In this document: positions 8,589 to 17,409 of the stretch, one piece after another
Layout of the letters: each line of letters begins with the position of its first letter
Numbering within the stretch: position 1 is the first letter of the stretch
Assembly (NCBI RefSeq): GCF_011764445.1
Contig: NZ_BLPG01000001.1
Location: forward strand, 6,093,001 to 6,157,000
DNA from: Phytohabitans rumicis
GTDB taxonomy: Bacteria > Actinomycetota > Actinomycetes > Mycobacteriales > Micromonosporaceae
Reading direction: 5' to 3'
DNA length: 64,000 bases
Made by a program: the position numbers and the translations under genes
Notes under the pieces: model-generated
Databases searched by the model: none
What the model saw: the letters and a program-made list of their open reading frames with translations, nothing else
Told to the model about the DNA's origin: nothing

Positions 8589-8843
8589 TCACTGCTTCCT
8601 CCCCTCGGGAAGGAAGACGCTGAGCAGCAAGACGGTTCGTACGAACGTCTCGTAGGCTTCCTTTTCAGACATCATGTAGTCGCTAAGCGCGTCGTGGAGT
8701 TGCGCCACCATCTCGATCACGAGTCGCTGGCGAACCGCCTCCCGCGCGGGATGGCTGAGCGCTTCGCGGATGGCGTAGGCGAACGGATCTTGCTCGCCGA
8801 GTGCGGCTAACGCGGAGGACAGCCGGTCAGGCCTCGACGTCAT
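8589..8843 (-). CDS. Small hypothetical protein upstream of the DUF2637 gene
   Basis: 84 residues, predicted helical (QDPFAYAIREALSHPAREAV, then RQRLVIEMVAQLHDALSDYM), with a hydrophobic C-terminal helix containing TVLLLSVFLP. I do not recognise a family. It is codirectional with the DUF2637 gene 142 bases downstream and probably belongs to the same mobile-element fragment. A short possible frame at 8840-9040 overlaps its ATG as ATGA, but I do not accept that frame as a gene. Confidence 0.6.
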   Translation of the reverse strand: MTSRPDRLSSALAALGEQDPFAYAIREALSHPAREAVRQRLVIEMVAQLHDALSDYMMSEKEAYETFVRTVLLLSVFLPEGRKQ

Positions 8844-9024
8844 CGGTCACCACCCCGGCCCCGTGACCTGCTCAAAGGCAGCAGTAGGGGGTCACCGGCG
8901 ATGGTCGCTACATGGTTCGCATGGTGATGCCTCCGGCCCACCAATGCCTCCTGAGCTGCGGGGCCGTGATCGGGACTTGTGCCGGAGCGTGAAACGGGTC
9001 GCCGGTCACGACCTCTCGGCATTG

Positions 9025-10080
9025 TCAACGGCGTCGCCACCGGTCGAGGACCCGGTCGATGTCGTTGCGGATTCGCTCCCGGGCCTGCTCCCGTGGCACA
9101 CCGGCCATCAGCAAGTCGTCGTACGCGGTGTCCTCGTGCCGTACCGAGGCGATCACGGCCCGGGTCACGGCGTCTGGGTCGAGCGCCCGACCGGCGGCGC
9201 TGCGCCCTACCCGGCCGCTGCTGCGGGTACCGGTGTGTCGGCTGATCGCCGCCGCCCGCTGCGGCGGGCAGCCGGGGAACAGCCGGCCGATCTGTTCGGC
9301 CAGCTCCTGCTGGAACCGCTCGTCCGCGGCCTCTCGCCGCTGCCGGTCCCGCTCGCGGCGGCGGGCACGGGCCTCCTCATCGGACAGGCACTGCTGCTCG
9401 GCCTGCTCGACTGCGGCGTCCTCGACCAGAAGTCCCTGTCGCTCGTGGCGCTTGCGGGAGCGGCTGAACCGCACCACCACCGCCGCGAGCCGGCTGGCCT
9501 GTCTGGCACGGCGGGTCAGCGCCGCGTCGCCGGCTGGCAGGAACACCAGGTGATCGAGGTCCGCGCAGGTGAGACAGGCCGGCCCGGCGTCCTCCATCAT
9601 CAGCATGTCGGCGTCGGTGCGCCCGCAGCCGACGCAGGTGAACGCCTTCAGCGGCTGCACCACCACCAGGTCCGGTGGCTTGCTCTGTCGGGCGGTTAGC
9701 TGCTCCCGCTGCCGCTGCGGCAGGTCCGCCGGCATCCAGTGGGTGCGGTACGTCAGCTCGAGCACAGGATCACCGGCGGCAGTGAAGCGCAGCGGCCGCC
9801 GGTCGCGGGTGGCGGCCAGGTACTCGACCTCGCTGGACCGCAGGTCACGGCTGGCCACCCAGCGATGGAACACCTCCAGCGCGTCGGTAAGCCGGTCGGC
9901 CGATACCGCCGCAATCGCCTCCAGATGCGGCGCGCGGCCCTGCCGCCAATCCACCACCAGCCCGGGCGGTACCCAGCCCATCCCAGTCAGCACATCGAGC
10001 GGGCTCACGTAACGCTGGCGCACCAGTGCCTGCTCGGCGGCGGTCACCACCCGGCGCTCCAGCTTCGAAGCGGGCTGCAT
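9025..10080 (-). CDS. DUF2293 domain-containing protein
   Basis: A cytoplasmic actinobacterial protein of unknown biochemical role. It starts MQPASKLERRVVTAAEQALV, has a central four-cysteine cluster (CVGCGRTD with CLTCADLDHL) that could bind zinc, a highly charged helical stretch (ARARRRERDRQRREAADERF), and a C-terminal DUF2293 domain with GRVGRSAAGRALDPDAV and SVRHEDTAYDDLL. ATG 10080 gives the length I expect; ATG 10161 or GTG 10170 would add 27-30 low-complexity residues. Neither has a strong ribosome site. I take this gene as the first chromosomal backbone gene to the right of the island. Confidence 0.85.
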   Translation of the reverse strand: MQPASKLERRVVTAAEQALVRQRYVSPLDVLTGMGWVPPGLVVDWRQGRAPHLEAIAAVSADRLTDALEVFHRWVASRDLRSSEVEYLAATRDRRPLRFTAAGDPVLELTYRTHWMPADLPQRQREQLTARQSKPPDLVVVQPLKAFTCVGCGRTDADMLMMEDAGPACLTCADLDHLVFLPAGDAALTRRARQASRLAAVVVRFSRSRKRHERQGLLVEDAAVEQAEQQCLSDEEARARRRERDRQRREAADERFQQELAEQIGRLFPGCPPQRAAAISRHTGTRSSGRVGRSAAGRALDPDAVTRAVIASVRHEDTAYDDLLMAGVPREQARERIRNDIDRVLDRWRRR

Positions 10081-10207
10081 GGGCGGCAGGCTACCCGGTG
10101 CGGCACTCAGCCGATCGGCAACCCGGCCCGTCGGCTCGCCGGCGAGGTTCTCATCGGCCATCACGCCCACACCGGCAGCGGATCACCGGCGACAGTTCGC
10201 CGCTGCG

Positions 10208-10996
10208 CTATTCCGGCTTGGTCGCGCAGAACACGTAGCGGTTGAGGCTGAAGAAGCAGTCGGGGCCGAGCGTGCGGAGGTCCTCGACCCAGCTGTCGAC
10301 GGTCGCGGCGGTCCACCCGTCACGGCCGACCACGAACCGCGCGACGATCGGGATCAGCCGGCCGCTGTAGGTGGCGGTCTCGTAGCCGACGTTGAGCAGC
10401 GGCAACACCCGTGGAGGCGCGACGTCGAACCCGGCTTGGCGCAGTTGCCGGCCCAGCGTGCGGGGCAGGAACGGGTCCGCCAGGTGCTGTTCCCACGTCA
10501 GCAGGATCCGGCGCATCCGGTCGGGATCGGTGCTGTGCCACACGATCGAGTCCCAGTCGGTGTCCAGGACCAGCAGCCGCCCGCCGGGCCGGAGCACCCG
10601 CGACGCCTCCGCCAGCGCCGCCGGGATGTCCGCGACGTACTCCAGCACCTGCGTGGTGACCGCCGCGTCGAAGTACCCGTCCGGGTACGGCACCGCGTCC
10701 GCGCCACCGTGGCGGTACTCCACCGGTGCGCTGCCGGCCGGCACCGCGCGGCCCCGGGCGAGGGTGAGCATGCTGTCGCTGACGTCGATCCCGCAGACCT
10801 GCCCGGTCGGGCCGACCGCCTGGGCCATGTCGGTGGCCAGCAGGCCGGGGCCGCTGCCGAGGTCGAGCACCGCCTCGCCCGCGGTCAACGCGAGCAGGTG
10901 TAGCACCTCCCGGCGCTGCTGGACGACGTCGGCGGTCAGGTAGACCGCCTCGACCTGGCGGGCCGCCTCGGCATCGAACTCCAGCATCGCGGTCAC
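10208..10996 (-). CDS. Class I SAM-dependent methyltransferase
   Basis: 262 residues with the class I Rossmann methyltransferase fold: motif I VLDLGSGPGLL (about 43-53), the acidic residue of motif II in VCGIDVSDSM, the post-II region DAVPYPDGYFDAAVT, and LRPGGRLLVLDTDWDS. It resembles UbiE/Gcd14-like small-molecule methyltransferases; the substrate is unknown. The GTG start at 10996 overlaps the TGA of the RibD-C gene (GTGA), so the two are translated together and are probably functionally linked. Confidence 0.85.
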   Translation of the reverse strand: MTAMLEFDAEAARQVEAVYLTADVVQQRREVLHLLALTAGEAVLDLGSGPGLLATDMAQAVGPTGQVCGIDVSDSMLTLARGRAVPAGSAPVEYRHGGADAVPYPDGYFDAAVTTQVLEYVADIPAALAEASRVLRPGGRLLVLDTDWDSIVWHSTDPDRMRRILLTWEQHLADPFLPRTLGRQLRQAGFDVAPPRVLPLLNVGYETATYSGRLIPIVARFVVGRDGWTAATVDSWVEDLRTLGPDCFFSLNRYVFCATKPE

Positions 10997-11631
10997 CGGC
11001 GGGTGAACGTCACATGCGTGACGCCGCTGGGCGAGGAGGTGGCCTCGACCTGGTAGTCCTTCTCGAGGCCCTCCAGTCCGTCCCAGAGGCGTACGCCTCG
11101 GCCGAGCAGGATCGGGACCACCACGATGTGCGCGTGGTCGATGAGCCGGGCGGCAAGGAAGTCGCGGATCACGGTGGGACCTCCGCCGATGCGTACGTCC
11201 TTGCCGCCCGCAGCCTCACGGGCTGTCTCGAGCGCCTCGGCGGGCGACGCGTCGAGGAAGTGGAAGGTCGTGCCGCCCTCCATCTCGATCGGCGGGCGCG
11301 TGTGGTGGGTGAGCACGAAGACCGGTGTGTGGAACGGCGGGTTGGGGCCCCACGCGCCCTGCCACTGCGGGTCTTCGTGCCATCCGGGGTGGCCGAACTT
11401 CCCGGCCCCCATGATCTCCGCGCCGATGCCAGGATCGAACAGCTGCGCGAAGGCGTTGTCGATGCCGCCGCTACCACCAGGATCGTCGTGCCCGCGCCAC
11501 CACCTGGTGGCGAACATCCATTGGTGCAGCCTGTCCCCGGCGTGCCCGAAGTGTGCGTCGTGGCTCTGACCTTCGCCGGTGCCGAAGCCGTCGAGTGAGA
11601 TGGAGAAGTTTTGGACGCGGGCGAGTGACAT
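10993..11631 (-). CDS. Dihydrofolate reductase-like / RibD C-terminal domain protein
   Basis: 212 residues of the RibD-C/DHFR superfamily, which uses NADPH to reduce pterin-like or other small substrates. Visible motifs are FSISLDGFGTG at the N-terminus, VRIGGGPTVIRDFL, and HIVVVPILLGRGVRLWDGL near the C-terminus. ATG 11631 follows AGGAG at suitable spacing; the 18 residues upstream are unlikely to be translated. Members of this family with this insertion-rich N-terminal part are common in actinomycetes without assigned substrates. It faces the LysR gene across 129 bases, which suggests LysR control. Confidence 0.82.
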   Translation of the reverse strand: MSLARVQNFSISLDGFGTGEGQSHDAHFGHAGDRLHQWMFATRWWRGHDDPGGSGGIDNAFAQLFDPGIGAEIMGAGKFGHPGWHEDPQWQGAWGPNPPFHTPVFVLTHHTRPPIEMEGGTTFHFLDASPAEALETAREAAGGKDVRIGGGPTVIRDFLAARLIDHAHIVVVPILLGRGVRLWDGLEGLEKDYQVEATSSPSGVTHVTFTRR

Positions 11632-11760
11632 GGCTGGTGCTCCTTCGATGCGGGTGCCGTCGCCGAGGAGGCGCGGCTCGGTCATAAGACGATGATGGTT
11701 GCCCCAATGTCATGACGTCTAATGCCAAGTCTGCCCAGATCTCATAGATAAACTTGATGC

Positions 11761-12683
11761 ATGCTGAGCCTGACCCACCTCAAGGTGCTGGAAGCGGTCG
11801 CCCGTCATGGATCGGTGACCGAAGCCGCGAAGGAGCTACATTACTCTCAGCCATCGGTCAGTCACCATTTGGGGCGACTGGAGGCCGACACCGGAGCCAA
11901 GCTCATCCAGCGAGTGGGCCGCGGGATCCGGCTCACCCCGAAGGGGAGCTGTTGGCGGGGCGTGCGGCCGAGATCCTGGGGCGGGTGAACGCCGCATCTG
12001 TCGAGCTGGCCGCTCGGGTGGGACTTCGTGCCGGACGGGTACGACTCGCCGGCTTCCAAACCGTCCTCAGCACCCTCGTACCGAAGGCGGCCGCCGAGCT
12101 GTCCCGGTCGTACCCGGGCATCGAGTTGCACCTCGTCGATGCCCACCCGGCCGTGGGTCTGAACATGCTGCGTTCCGGGCACGTCGATATCGCCCTGATC
12201 TTCCGGAACGCCGACACTCCTCCCGACGAGCACCAGGGATTCCGGCTCACCCACCTCCTGGACGACCCTCTCTACCTCATCAGTGACCAACCCGATGAGC
12301 GTCTCGGGGACCACCGTGACTCCGCCTGGGTTGGCGGCTGCGAACGCTGTCGAGCCGCCACGATCACGGCGTGCGAGCGCGCCGGCTTCTCGCCACGCAT
12401 CGCCTTCACCTGCGACGACACGGTCATCGCCCAGGCAGTGGTGGCCGCCGGAATGGGCGTCGCGATAGTCAACGGACTCGCGCTGCGTGCGCACCGGGCG
12501 CCGGGCGTCCATGCCACCCAACTCACCGAGAGCCCTCGCCAGATCTATGCCGCCACATACGGCGACCCGCCAGACCCACCCGCCACGACCGCGCTGATCG
12601 AGCTTCTGGAATCGACTGCCATGGCACTCCGCGCCCCGAGCCGGGACGAGGTGGGATTACCCGCAGAAGGCCCGGCCCGCTAG
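11761..12683 (+). pseudogene. LysR-family transcriptional regulator, frameshifted as written
   Basis: An N-terminal winged helix-turn-helix (MLSLTHLKVLEAVARHGSVT, SQPSVSHHLGRLEADTG) is read from 11761. The effector-binding domain (from ELLAGRAAEILGRVNA, with LSRSYPGIELHLVDAHPAVG and VVAAGMGVAIVNG) is in another frame to 12683. The frames join if the GGGG at 11943-11946 gains one G, giving LTPKGELLAGRAAEIL, exactly what LysR proteins have here. I therefore think the gene is about 308 residues and intact in the cell, with one base missing from this sequence; true decay cannot be excluded. It is divergent from the RibD-C/methyltransferase operon and is its probable regulator. Confidence 0.82.
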
Positions 12684-12690
12684 AGAAGGC

Positions 12691-13242
12691 TCAGCCGATC
12701 GAGGCGGTATATCCGTATTCTACGATTCGGTGGGCGCTTTCCACGTACCGTTGCGGGTCTTCGGGCTGGAGCGTGCCGAGCCCGTCGACGTACCGGTTGT
12801 ACATGCAGAACGCCGCGGCGATCAGGACGGTGTCGTGGATCTCCAGGTCGGTGGCGCCCTCGGCCCGGGCGGCGGCGATGAGCTCCGGGGTGACCGAGCG
12901 GCCGTCCACGCGGACCACGCCGGCGATCCGGAGCAGGGCCCGGAGCTTGGCCGAGATCGGTGCGGCGTCGGCGTCTGCGCGTACCTGGTCCACCAGGGGC
13001 ATGCCGCCGTCGAGTTGGGCGGCGGCGAAGGCGGAGTGTGAGGCGCAGCAGAAGCCACACTCGTTCCCGCCGGACACGTACGCCGCGATCAGTTCGCGTT
13101 CGCCGGGGGTCAGCGAATGCGGCCCGCGCAGCAGCACCTCGGCCAGCTCGTTGAGCGGCTTGGCGGTCTCCGGCCGGAACCGCATCGGCCCGGTGATCCC
13201 GGGAAACTCCTTCTCGTCCACGCCCAGATCGATGTGTGCCAT
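12691..13242 (-). CDS. Carboxymuconolactone decarboxylase / AhpD-like peroxidase-related protein
   Basis: 183 residues of the CMD/AhpD fold. The redox signature region ECGFCCASHS (about residues 60-69) has the cysteine pair and downstream histidine expected in AhpD-like proteins, followed by the helical region with AAFCMYNRYVDGLG. Members act as alkylhydroperoxidase-type thiol enzymes or remain uncharacterised. It lies four bases after the MetE-like gene on the same strand with its ribosome site inside that gene's end, so the two are one operon. Confidence 0.82.
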   Translation of the reverse strand: MAHIDLGVDEKEFPGITGPMRFRPETAKPLNELAEVLLRGPHSLTPGERELIAAYVSGGNECGFCCASHSAFAAAQLDGGMPLVDQVRADADAAPISAKLRALLRIAGVVRVDGRSVTPELIAAARAEGATDLEIHDTVLIAAAFCMYNRYVDGLGTLQPEDPQRYVESAHRIVEYGYTASIG

Positions 13243-13246
13243 GAGG

Positions 13247-14311
13247 TCACGCTCCCAACTGTTCGGCCGCCAAGGCGGTGCCTTCGATCCGGGCCCGTAT
13301 CTTGGCCCAGGCGATGTCTCGTGAGGTGGACACGTCGTCGCCGAACGGCGCGAAGCCGCAGTCGTCGCAGGTGCCCAGCCGGTCCGGCGGGATGTGCTCG
13401 GCGGCCCGCAACACCCGGTCGCGGACCTGCTCGGGGGTCTCCACGATGGGGTCGATCGGGTCGGTCACGCCGACGAATACGCGCTGGTCCGGCCGTACGT
13501 GGGCGGCGATCGCCGCGAGCACGCGCTCCGGGTCGGGCTCGCTGGCGAGCTGGACGTAGAACGCGCCCGCGCGCAGGGCGAAGAGGCTGGGCAGCAGTTC
13601 GGTGTAGTCGACGTCGGCGCTGTGCGTGGAGTCCTGATCGCCGCCGGGGCAGGTGTGCACGCCGATACGGGCCCGCTCCTGCGGTGTGAAGCGGTCGAGG
13701 ACCCGGTTGTTGAGCGCCACGAAGGAGTCCAGGACGCCCTTGCTCGGATCCAGCTTGATGGACAGCCGCCCCTCGGTGAAGTCGACCTGGACGGTGTGTG
13801 CCCCGCCGTCGAGCGCGCCGCGGATGTCGGCTTCGGCCTCGTCGACCAGGTCGTCGAGGAACGCCTCACGGTCGTACCCGTGGATGCCGTTTTGGGGGTA
13901 GAGCAGGCTCAGCGCGGACGGCGCGATCACCGACTGCTTGACCGGCACGGAGGCGTGCCGCCGCGCGGCCCGCAGGTAGCTGTCGGATCGGGTCGCGTAG
14001 CGGAACGGCCCGGCCGTCAGGCGCGGCAACTGCCGCGTGTGGCCGTCCGCGAAGGGGATGACGGCGCCGTCGGGCGCCAGCCCGTCGAGGCCCACCAGCG
14101 GGTACGTCGCGAAGCTGGGCTTGCGTTGCTCCCCGTCGGTCACGACGGGTGAACCGAGCGCCTCGAACGTCGTGATCGTGTCGCGGACGGCGTCGTCGTA
14201 CAGGGCGTCGAGGGTGTCGTGCCCGATCCGGCCAGCGGCGTGATCGGCGATGCCGGCGAGCAGAGCGGGGGGTCGGGGAATGCTTCCAATCGGTTCCGTT
14301 TGGAGGCTCAT
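13247..14311 (-). CDS. MetE-like cobalamin-independent methyltransferase family protein
   Basis: 354 residues, half the length of MetE and corresponding to its C-terminal catalytic barrel. It starts MSLQTEPIGSIPRPPALLAG, has VQVDFTEGRLSIKLD in the core, and keeps the zinc-ligand region HTCPGGD and a C-terminal CDDCGFAPF. Stand-alone proteins of this class transfer methyl groups or handle other methylthio substrates; without the folate-binding N-terminal half, a full methionine synthase role is doubtful. It is upstream of and coupled to the CMD-like gene, and divergent from the M20 peptidase gene across 126 bases. Confidence 0.82.
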   Translation of the reverse strand: MSLQTEPIGSIPRPPALLAGIADHAAGRIGHDTLDALYDDAVRDTITTFEALGSPVVTDGEQRKPSFATYPLVGLDGLAPDGAVIPFADGHTRQLPRLTAGPFRYATRSDSYLRAARRHASVPVKQSVIAPSALSLLYPQNGIHGYDREAFLDDLVDEAEADIRGALDGGAHTVQVDFTEGRLSIKLDPSKGVLDSFVALNNRVLDRFTPQERARIGVHTCPGGDQDSTHSADVDYTELLPSLFALRAGAFYVQLASEPDPERVLAAIAAHVRPDQRVFVGVTDPIDPIVETPEQVRDRVLRAAEHIPPDRLGTCDDCGFAPFGDDVSTSRDIAWAKIRARIEGTALAAEQLGA

Positions 14312-14437
14312 ATGCGCTCAATCTAGCGGCGTCAGCGGCGCCCATCAATACGTATCGCCCCAAGGTGTACACAGTGGAACAGCACGTTAAAGGAAGATTT
14401 CGGACTGCCCCGGTGAGATCGTTTAGGAGTGGATCAG

Positions 14438-15538
14438 ATGATCGACCGACTTGGCGAGCTTGTGGGGTGCGAGTCGCCGGCGGGTTCAATGTCGCACCTC
14501 GCCGCCTGCGCCGACCTCCTGGCCGGATGGGGCGCGGCCGTGCTCGGCGCGCCACCGCAACGGGTGGTCCGCGACGGGCTGCCCCATCTGCTCTGGTCCG
14601 TGCCCGACCAGCGGGTGCTGCTGCTCGGACACTTCGACACGGTGTGGCCGGCCGGCACGATCCGGTCGTGGCCCTTCGCGGTGAACGGCACGGTGGCGAC
14701 CGGCCCGGGGGTGTGCGACATGAAGGCGGGCATCGTGCAGATGTTCACCGCCCTGGGCCTGCTGGCCAGCACCTCCCGGGTGGGCGTGCTGCTCACCTGC
14801 GACGAGGAGGTGGGCTCGGGCACCTCGCGGGCGTTGATCGAACGTCAGGCGCGGCGCTCCGGCGCGGTCCTGGTGTGCGAGCCGAGCACGCCGGAGGGGC
14901 ATTTGAAGGTGGCGCGCAAGGGCGGCTCGGTCTACCGCCTCACCGTCCACGGTAGAGCGGCGCACGCCGGGGTGGAGCCGCATCGCGGCGTCAACGCCAC
15001 GGTCGAGGCCGCCCACCAGGTGCTGGCCGTACGCGCGCTGGCCGCCCCGAGCGAGGGCACGAGCGTGACACCCACCATGATCGCCGCCGGTACGACGACG
15101 AACACGGTGCCGGAGCGGGCCACCCTGACCGTCGACGTACGGGGCTGGACGCGGGCCGAGCTGGACCGGGTGGATCGGGAGATCCACTGCCTGACGCCGC
15201 TGCTGCCGGAGGCCGGGCTGACCGTCGACGGCACCGTCAACCGGTACCCGATGACGCCCGACCTCGCGCTGCCGCTGCTCGATTTGGCACGGGCGGCCGC
15301 GAAGGACATCGGTCTGCCGCCGCCGGAGGGCGCGCACGCGCCCGGCGCCTCGGACGGCAACTTCACCGCCGCGCTCGGCGTACCCACACTGGACGGTCTG
15401 GGCGCGGTGGGCGGCGGGGCGCACGCCCGCGACGAATACGTCGATCTGAGCCGGCTGCCCGAGCGGGCCGCCCTGCTCGCCGGGCTGATCGAACGGCTGC
15501 TGGCGGAGCCACGCTGGCCCGCGGTGTCCCCGCCCTGA
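14438..15538 (+). CDS. M20-family metallopeptidase (carboxypeptidase G2-like)
   Basis: 366 residues. A dinuclear zinc hydrolase cleaving C-terminal residues or acylated amino acids. The metal and catalytic residues are visible: GHFDTVWP (H and D), VCDMKAG (bridging D), CDEEVGSG (catalytic E-E), VCEPS and the C-terminal GGGAHARDEY. The dimerisation domain insert starts about KVARKGGSVYRLTVHGRAAH. No signal peptide, so it is cytoplasmic. ATG 14438 has AGGAG eight bases upstream; GTG 14429 is too close to that site. It is 25 bases before the YbdK-like gene and probably cotranscribed with it, a pairing that hints at gamma-glutamyl or dipeptide metabolism. Confidence 0.88.
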   Translation: MIDRLGELVGCESPAGSMSHLAACADLLAGWGAAVLGAPPQRVVRDGLPHLLWSVPDQRVLLLGHFDTVWPAGTIRSWPFAVNGTVATGPGVCDMKAGIVQMFTALGLLASTSRVGVLLTCDEEVGSGTSRALIERQARRSGAVLVCEPSTPEGHLKVARKGGSVYRLTVHGRAAHAGVEPHRGVNATVEAAHQVLAVRALAAPSEGTSVTPTMIAAGTTTNTVPERATLTVDVRGWTRAELDRVDREIHCLTPLLPEAGLTVDGTVNRYPMTPDLALPLLDLARAAAKDIGLPPPEGAHAPGASDGNFTAALGVPTLDGLGAVGGGAHARDEYVDLSRLPERAALLAGLIERLLAEPRWPAVSPP

Positions 15539-15563
15539 CGCCGGAGCGCATACCCTACGGGGC

Positions 15564-16685
15564 ATGACCATTCACTGGCCGCGACTGGGTGTGGAAGAAG
15601 AGTTTCTCGTCGTCGACCCGGTGACGCGAGAGGTGACACCGGGCGCGGCGGCGGTCGTGAGCGAGGCCGAGCGGCACCTCGGCACCCGGGTGTGCGGGGA
15701 AATCACCAAGCTCCAGGTGGAGACCCGGACCGCGGCCTGTCACACCACTGTGGACCTGCACGCCCAGCTGGTCGAGGCCCGCTCGGCACTCGCGTCGGCC
15801 GCCGCGGCCGAGCAGCTGCGGGTGATGGCCAGCGGCTCGCCGGTGCTGGGCCGGGCGATCCCGCCGCCGATGACCGAGGGGCCGCGGCAGGACCGGGGCA
15901 ACGCGATGTTTCGGGGCCTCCACGACGAGTTGAGCATCTGCGCCGTACACGTGCACGTGGAGTCGCCCGATCGCGAGCGCGCGGTGCGGATCAGCAACCA
16001 CCTGCGGCCGTACCTGCCGACGCTGATCGCGCTCACGGCCAACTCGCCGTACTGGGCGGAGCGCGACACCGGCTACGCGAGTTGGCGCACCATGACCTGG
16101 CACCGCTGGCCGGTCGCCGGACCGCCGCCGTACTTCACCTCCGCCGACCACTACGACGGGCTCGTCGACACGCTGCTCGACGCGGGCGCGCTGGTGGACA
16201 AGGGCACCATCTTCTGGGACGTACGGCTGTCCGCGCACCAGCCCACGCTGGAGGTGCGGGCGTCCGACGTACCCGTGTCGGCGGCGGAATCGGCGGCGCT
16301 GGCCGCGCTGGTCCGCGGGCTGGTCGTGGCGGCCGGCCGGGCGGTCGACGCGGGCGACCCGGGACCGCAGGTGCAGCCCGAGCTGATGCGGCTCGCGTAC
16401 TGGCGGGCCGCGCGCGACGGCTTCGGCGGCTGTGGCGTCGACGTACACAGTGGACAGTTGAAGCCGGCGGCGGAGCTGGCCCACCGGCTCCTCGACGTGG
16501 CCCGTCCCGCGCTGGCCGATATGGGCGATCTCGACCGCGTCAGCGAGTGGCTGCGGCAGTTGGGCAGTGAGGGCGATGGCGCGACGCGGCAGCGCCGAGT
16601 CGCGGCGCGGGCCGGTGGGCTGACCGATGTGGTCGATCATTTGGTGGCGCGGACCGCGGCGCGGGAGGAGAGCACGAAACCGTAA
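15564..16685 (+). CDS. Carboxylate-amine ligase, YbdK family (GCS2)
   Basis: 373 residues of the glutamate-cysteine ligase type 2 superfamily. These ATP-dependent enzymes join a carboxylate to an amine; the YbdK branch has weak glutamate-cysteine ligase activity in E. coli and its natural product is uncertain. Family marks are LGVEEEFLVVDPVT at the N-terminus, EITKLQVETRTAAC, CAVHVHVES, and VRLSAHQPTLEVRASDVPVS. The length is typical. It follows the M20 peptidase by 25 bases and precedes a nitroreductase gene by 61 bases, all on the same strand. Confidence 0.87.
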   Translation: MTIHWPRLGVEEEFLVVDPVTREVTPGAAAVVSEAERHLGTRVCGEITKLQVETRTAACHTTVDLHAQLVEARSALASAAAAEQLRVMASGSPVLGRAIPPPMTEGPRQDRGNAMFRGLHDELSICAVHVHVESPDRERAVRISNHLRPYLPTLIALTANSPYWAERDTGYASWRTMTWHRWPVAGPPPYFTSADHYDGLVDTLLDAGALVDKGTIFWDVRLSAHQPTLEVRASDVPVSAAESAALAALVRGLVVAAGRAVDAGDPGPQVQPELMRLAYWRAARDGFGGCGVDVHSGQLKPAAELAHRLLDVARPALADMGDLDRVSEWLRQLGSEGDGATRQRRVAARAGGLTDVVDHLVARTAAREESTKP

Positions 16686-16746
16686 CGAGGTTCGGCGGAC
16701 GGCGCGCGATCCTTGTGGGGCAGGCGTTACCCGCAGGAGGCTACCC

Positions 16747-17409
16747 GTGCAGAAGGCCGCAGCTCCGCTGATGATTCCTGTCCGGTCCGTTCGGCCGTCC
16801 CCGCTGGCGTCGGTGCACGCCGCGGAGGGCTTCGCCGCCCGCATGGCGCTGCGCCGGTCGGTGCGTGACTTCTCGCCCGACCCGGTGCCCGAGGGCGTGG
16901 TCGAGGCGGCCATCCGGGCCGCGGCGAGCGCCCCGAGCGGCGCCAACGTGCAGCCGTGGCGGTTCGTGGTGGTGACCAGCCCGGCCCGCAAGCGCCGGCT
17001 GCGCGAGGCCGCCGAGGCGGAGGAGCGGGAGTTCTACTCGCGCCGGGCACCGGCCGAGTGGCTCGACGCGCTCGCTCCGCTCGGCACCGATTGGCGCAAG
17101 CCCTTTCTGGAGGTCGCGCCCGTCGTCATCGTCGTATTCGAGGTGCATCAGGGGCCGCACAGCCCCAAGCCGTACTACGTGAAGGAGTCCGTGGGCATCG
17201 CGGTGGGGCTGCTGATCGCGGCATTGCACCACGCCGGCCTGGCCACGCTGACCCACACGCCGAGCCCGATGCGCTTTCTCAACGAGGTCTGCGACCGCCC
17301 GCCGGAGGAGCGGCCGTACCTGGTGATGCCGGCGGGCTATCCGGCGCCGGACGCGCGGGTGCCGATGGTGTCGCGCAAGCCGCTCGACGAGGTCATGGTC
17401 CGGTGCTGA
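16747..17409 (+). CDS. Nitroreductase family protein
   Basis: 220 residues of the FMN-dependent nitroreductase fold. FMN-contacting motifs are ALRRSVRDFSPDPVP (arginine-serine pair) and ASAPSGANVQPWRFVVV; the second cofactor region is KESVGIAVGLLIAALHHAGL and TLTHTPSPM. Such enzymes reduce nitro compounds, quinones or related electrophiles with NAD(P)H. The GTG at 16747 has GCAGGAGG at six-base spacing and is clearly better than any upstream start. The last 17 bases overlap the end of the convergent monooxygenase gene. Confidence 0.87.
   Translation: MQKAAAPLMIPVRSVRPSPLASVHAAEGFAARMALRRSVRDFSPDPVPEGVVEAAIRAAASAPSGANVQPWRFVVVTSPARKRRLREAAEAEEREFYSRRAPAEWLDALAPLGTDWRKPFLEVAPVVIVVFEVHQGPHSPKPYYVKESVGIAVGLLIAALHHAGLATLTHTPSPMRFLNEVCDRPPEERPYLVMPAGYPAPDARVPMVSRKPLDEVMVRC

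Noticed and set aside
8840-9040. 66-codon frame upstream of the 84-residue gene, overlapping as ATGA
   Set aside because: Its translation is Arg/Pro/His-rich without protein-like structure, and it starts inside the end of the DUF2293 gene with no ribosome site.
11754-12683. 309-codon frame covering the LysR region as a single intact gene
   Set aside because: Its first 65 codons are out of frame with the helix-turn-helix; the real N-terminus is in the frame starting at 11761 and the two need a one-base correction.
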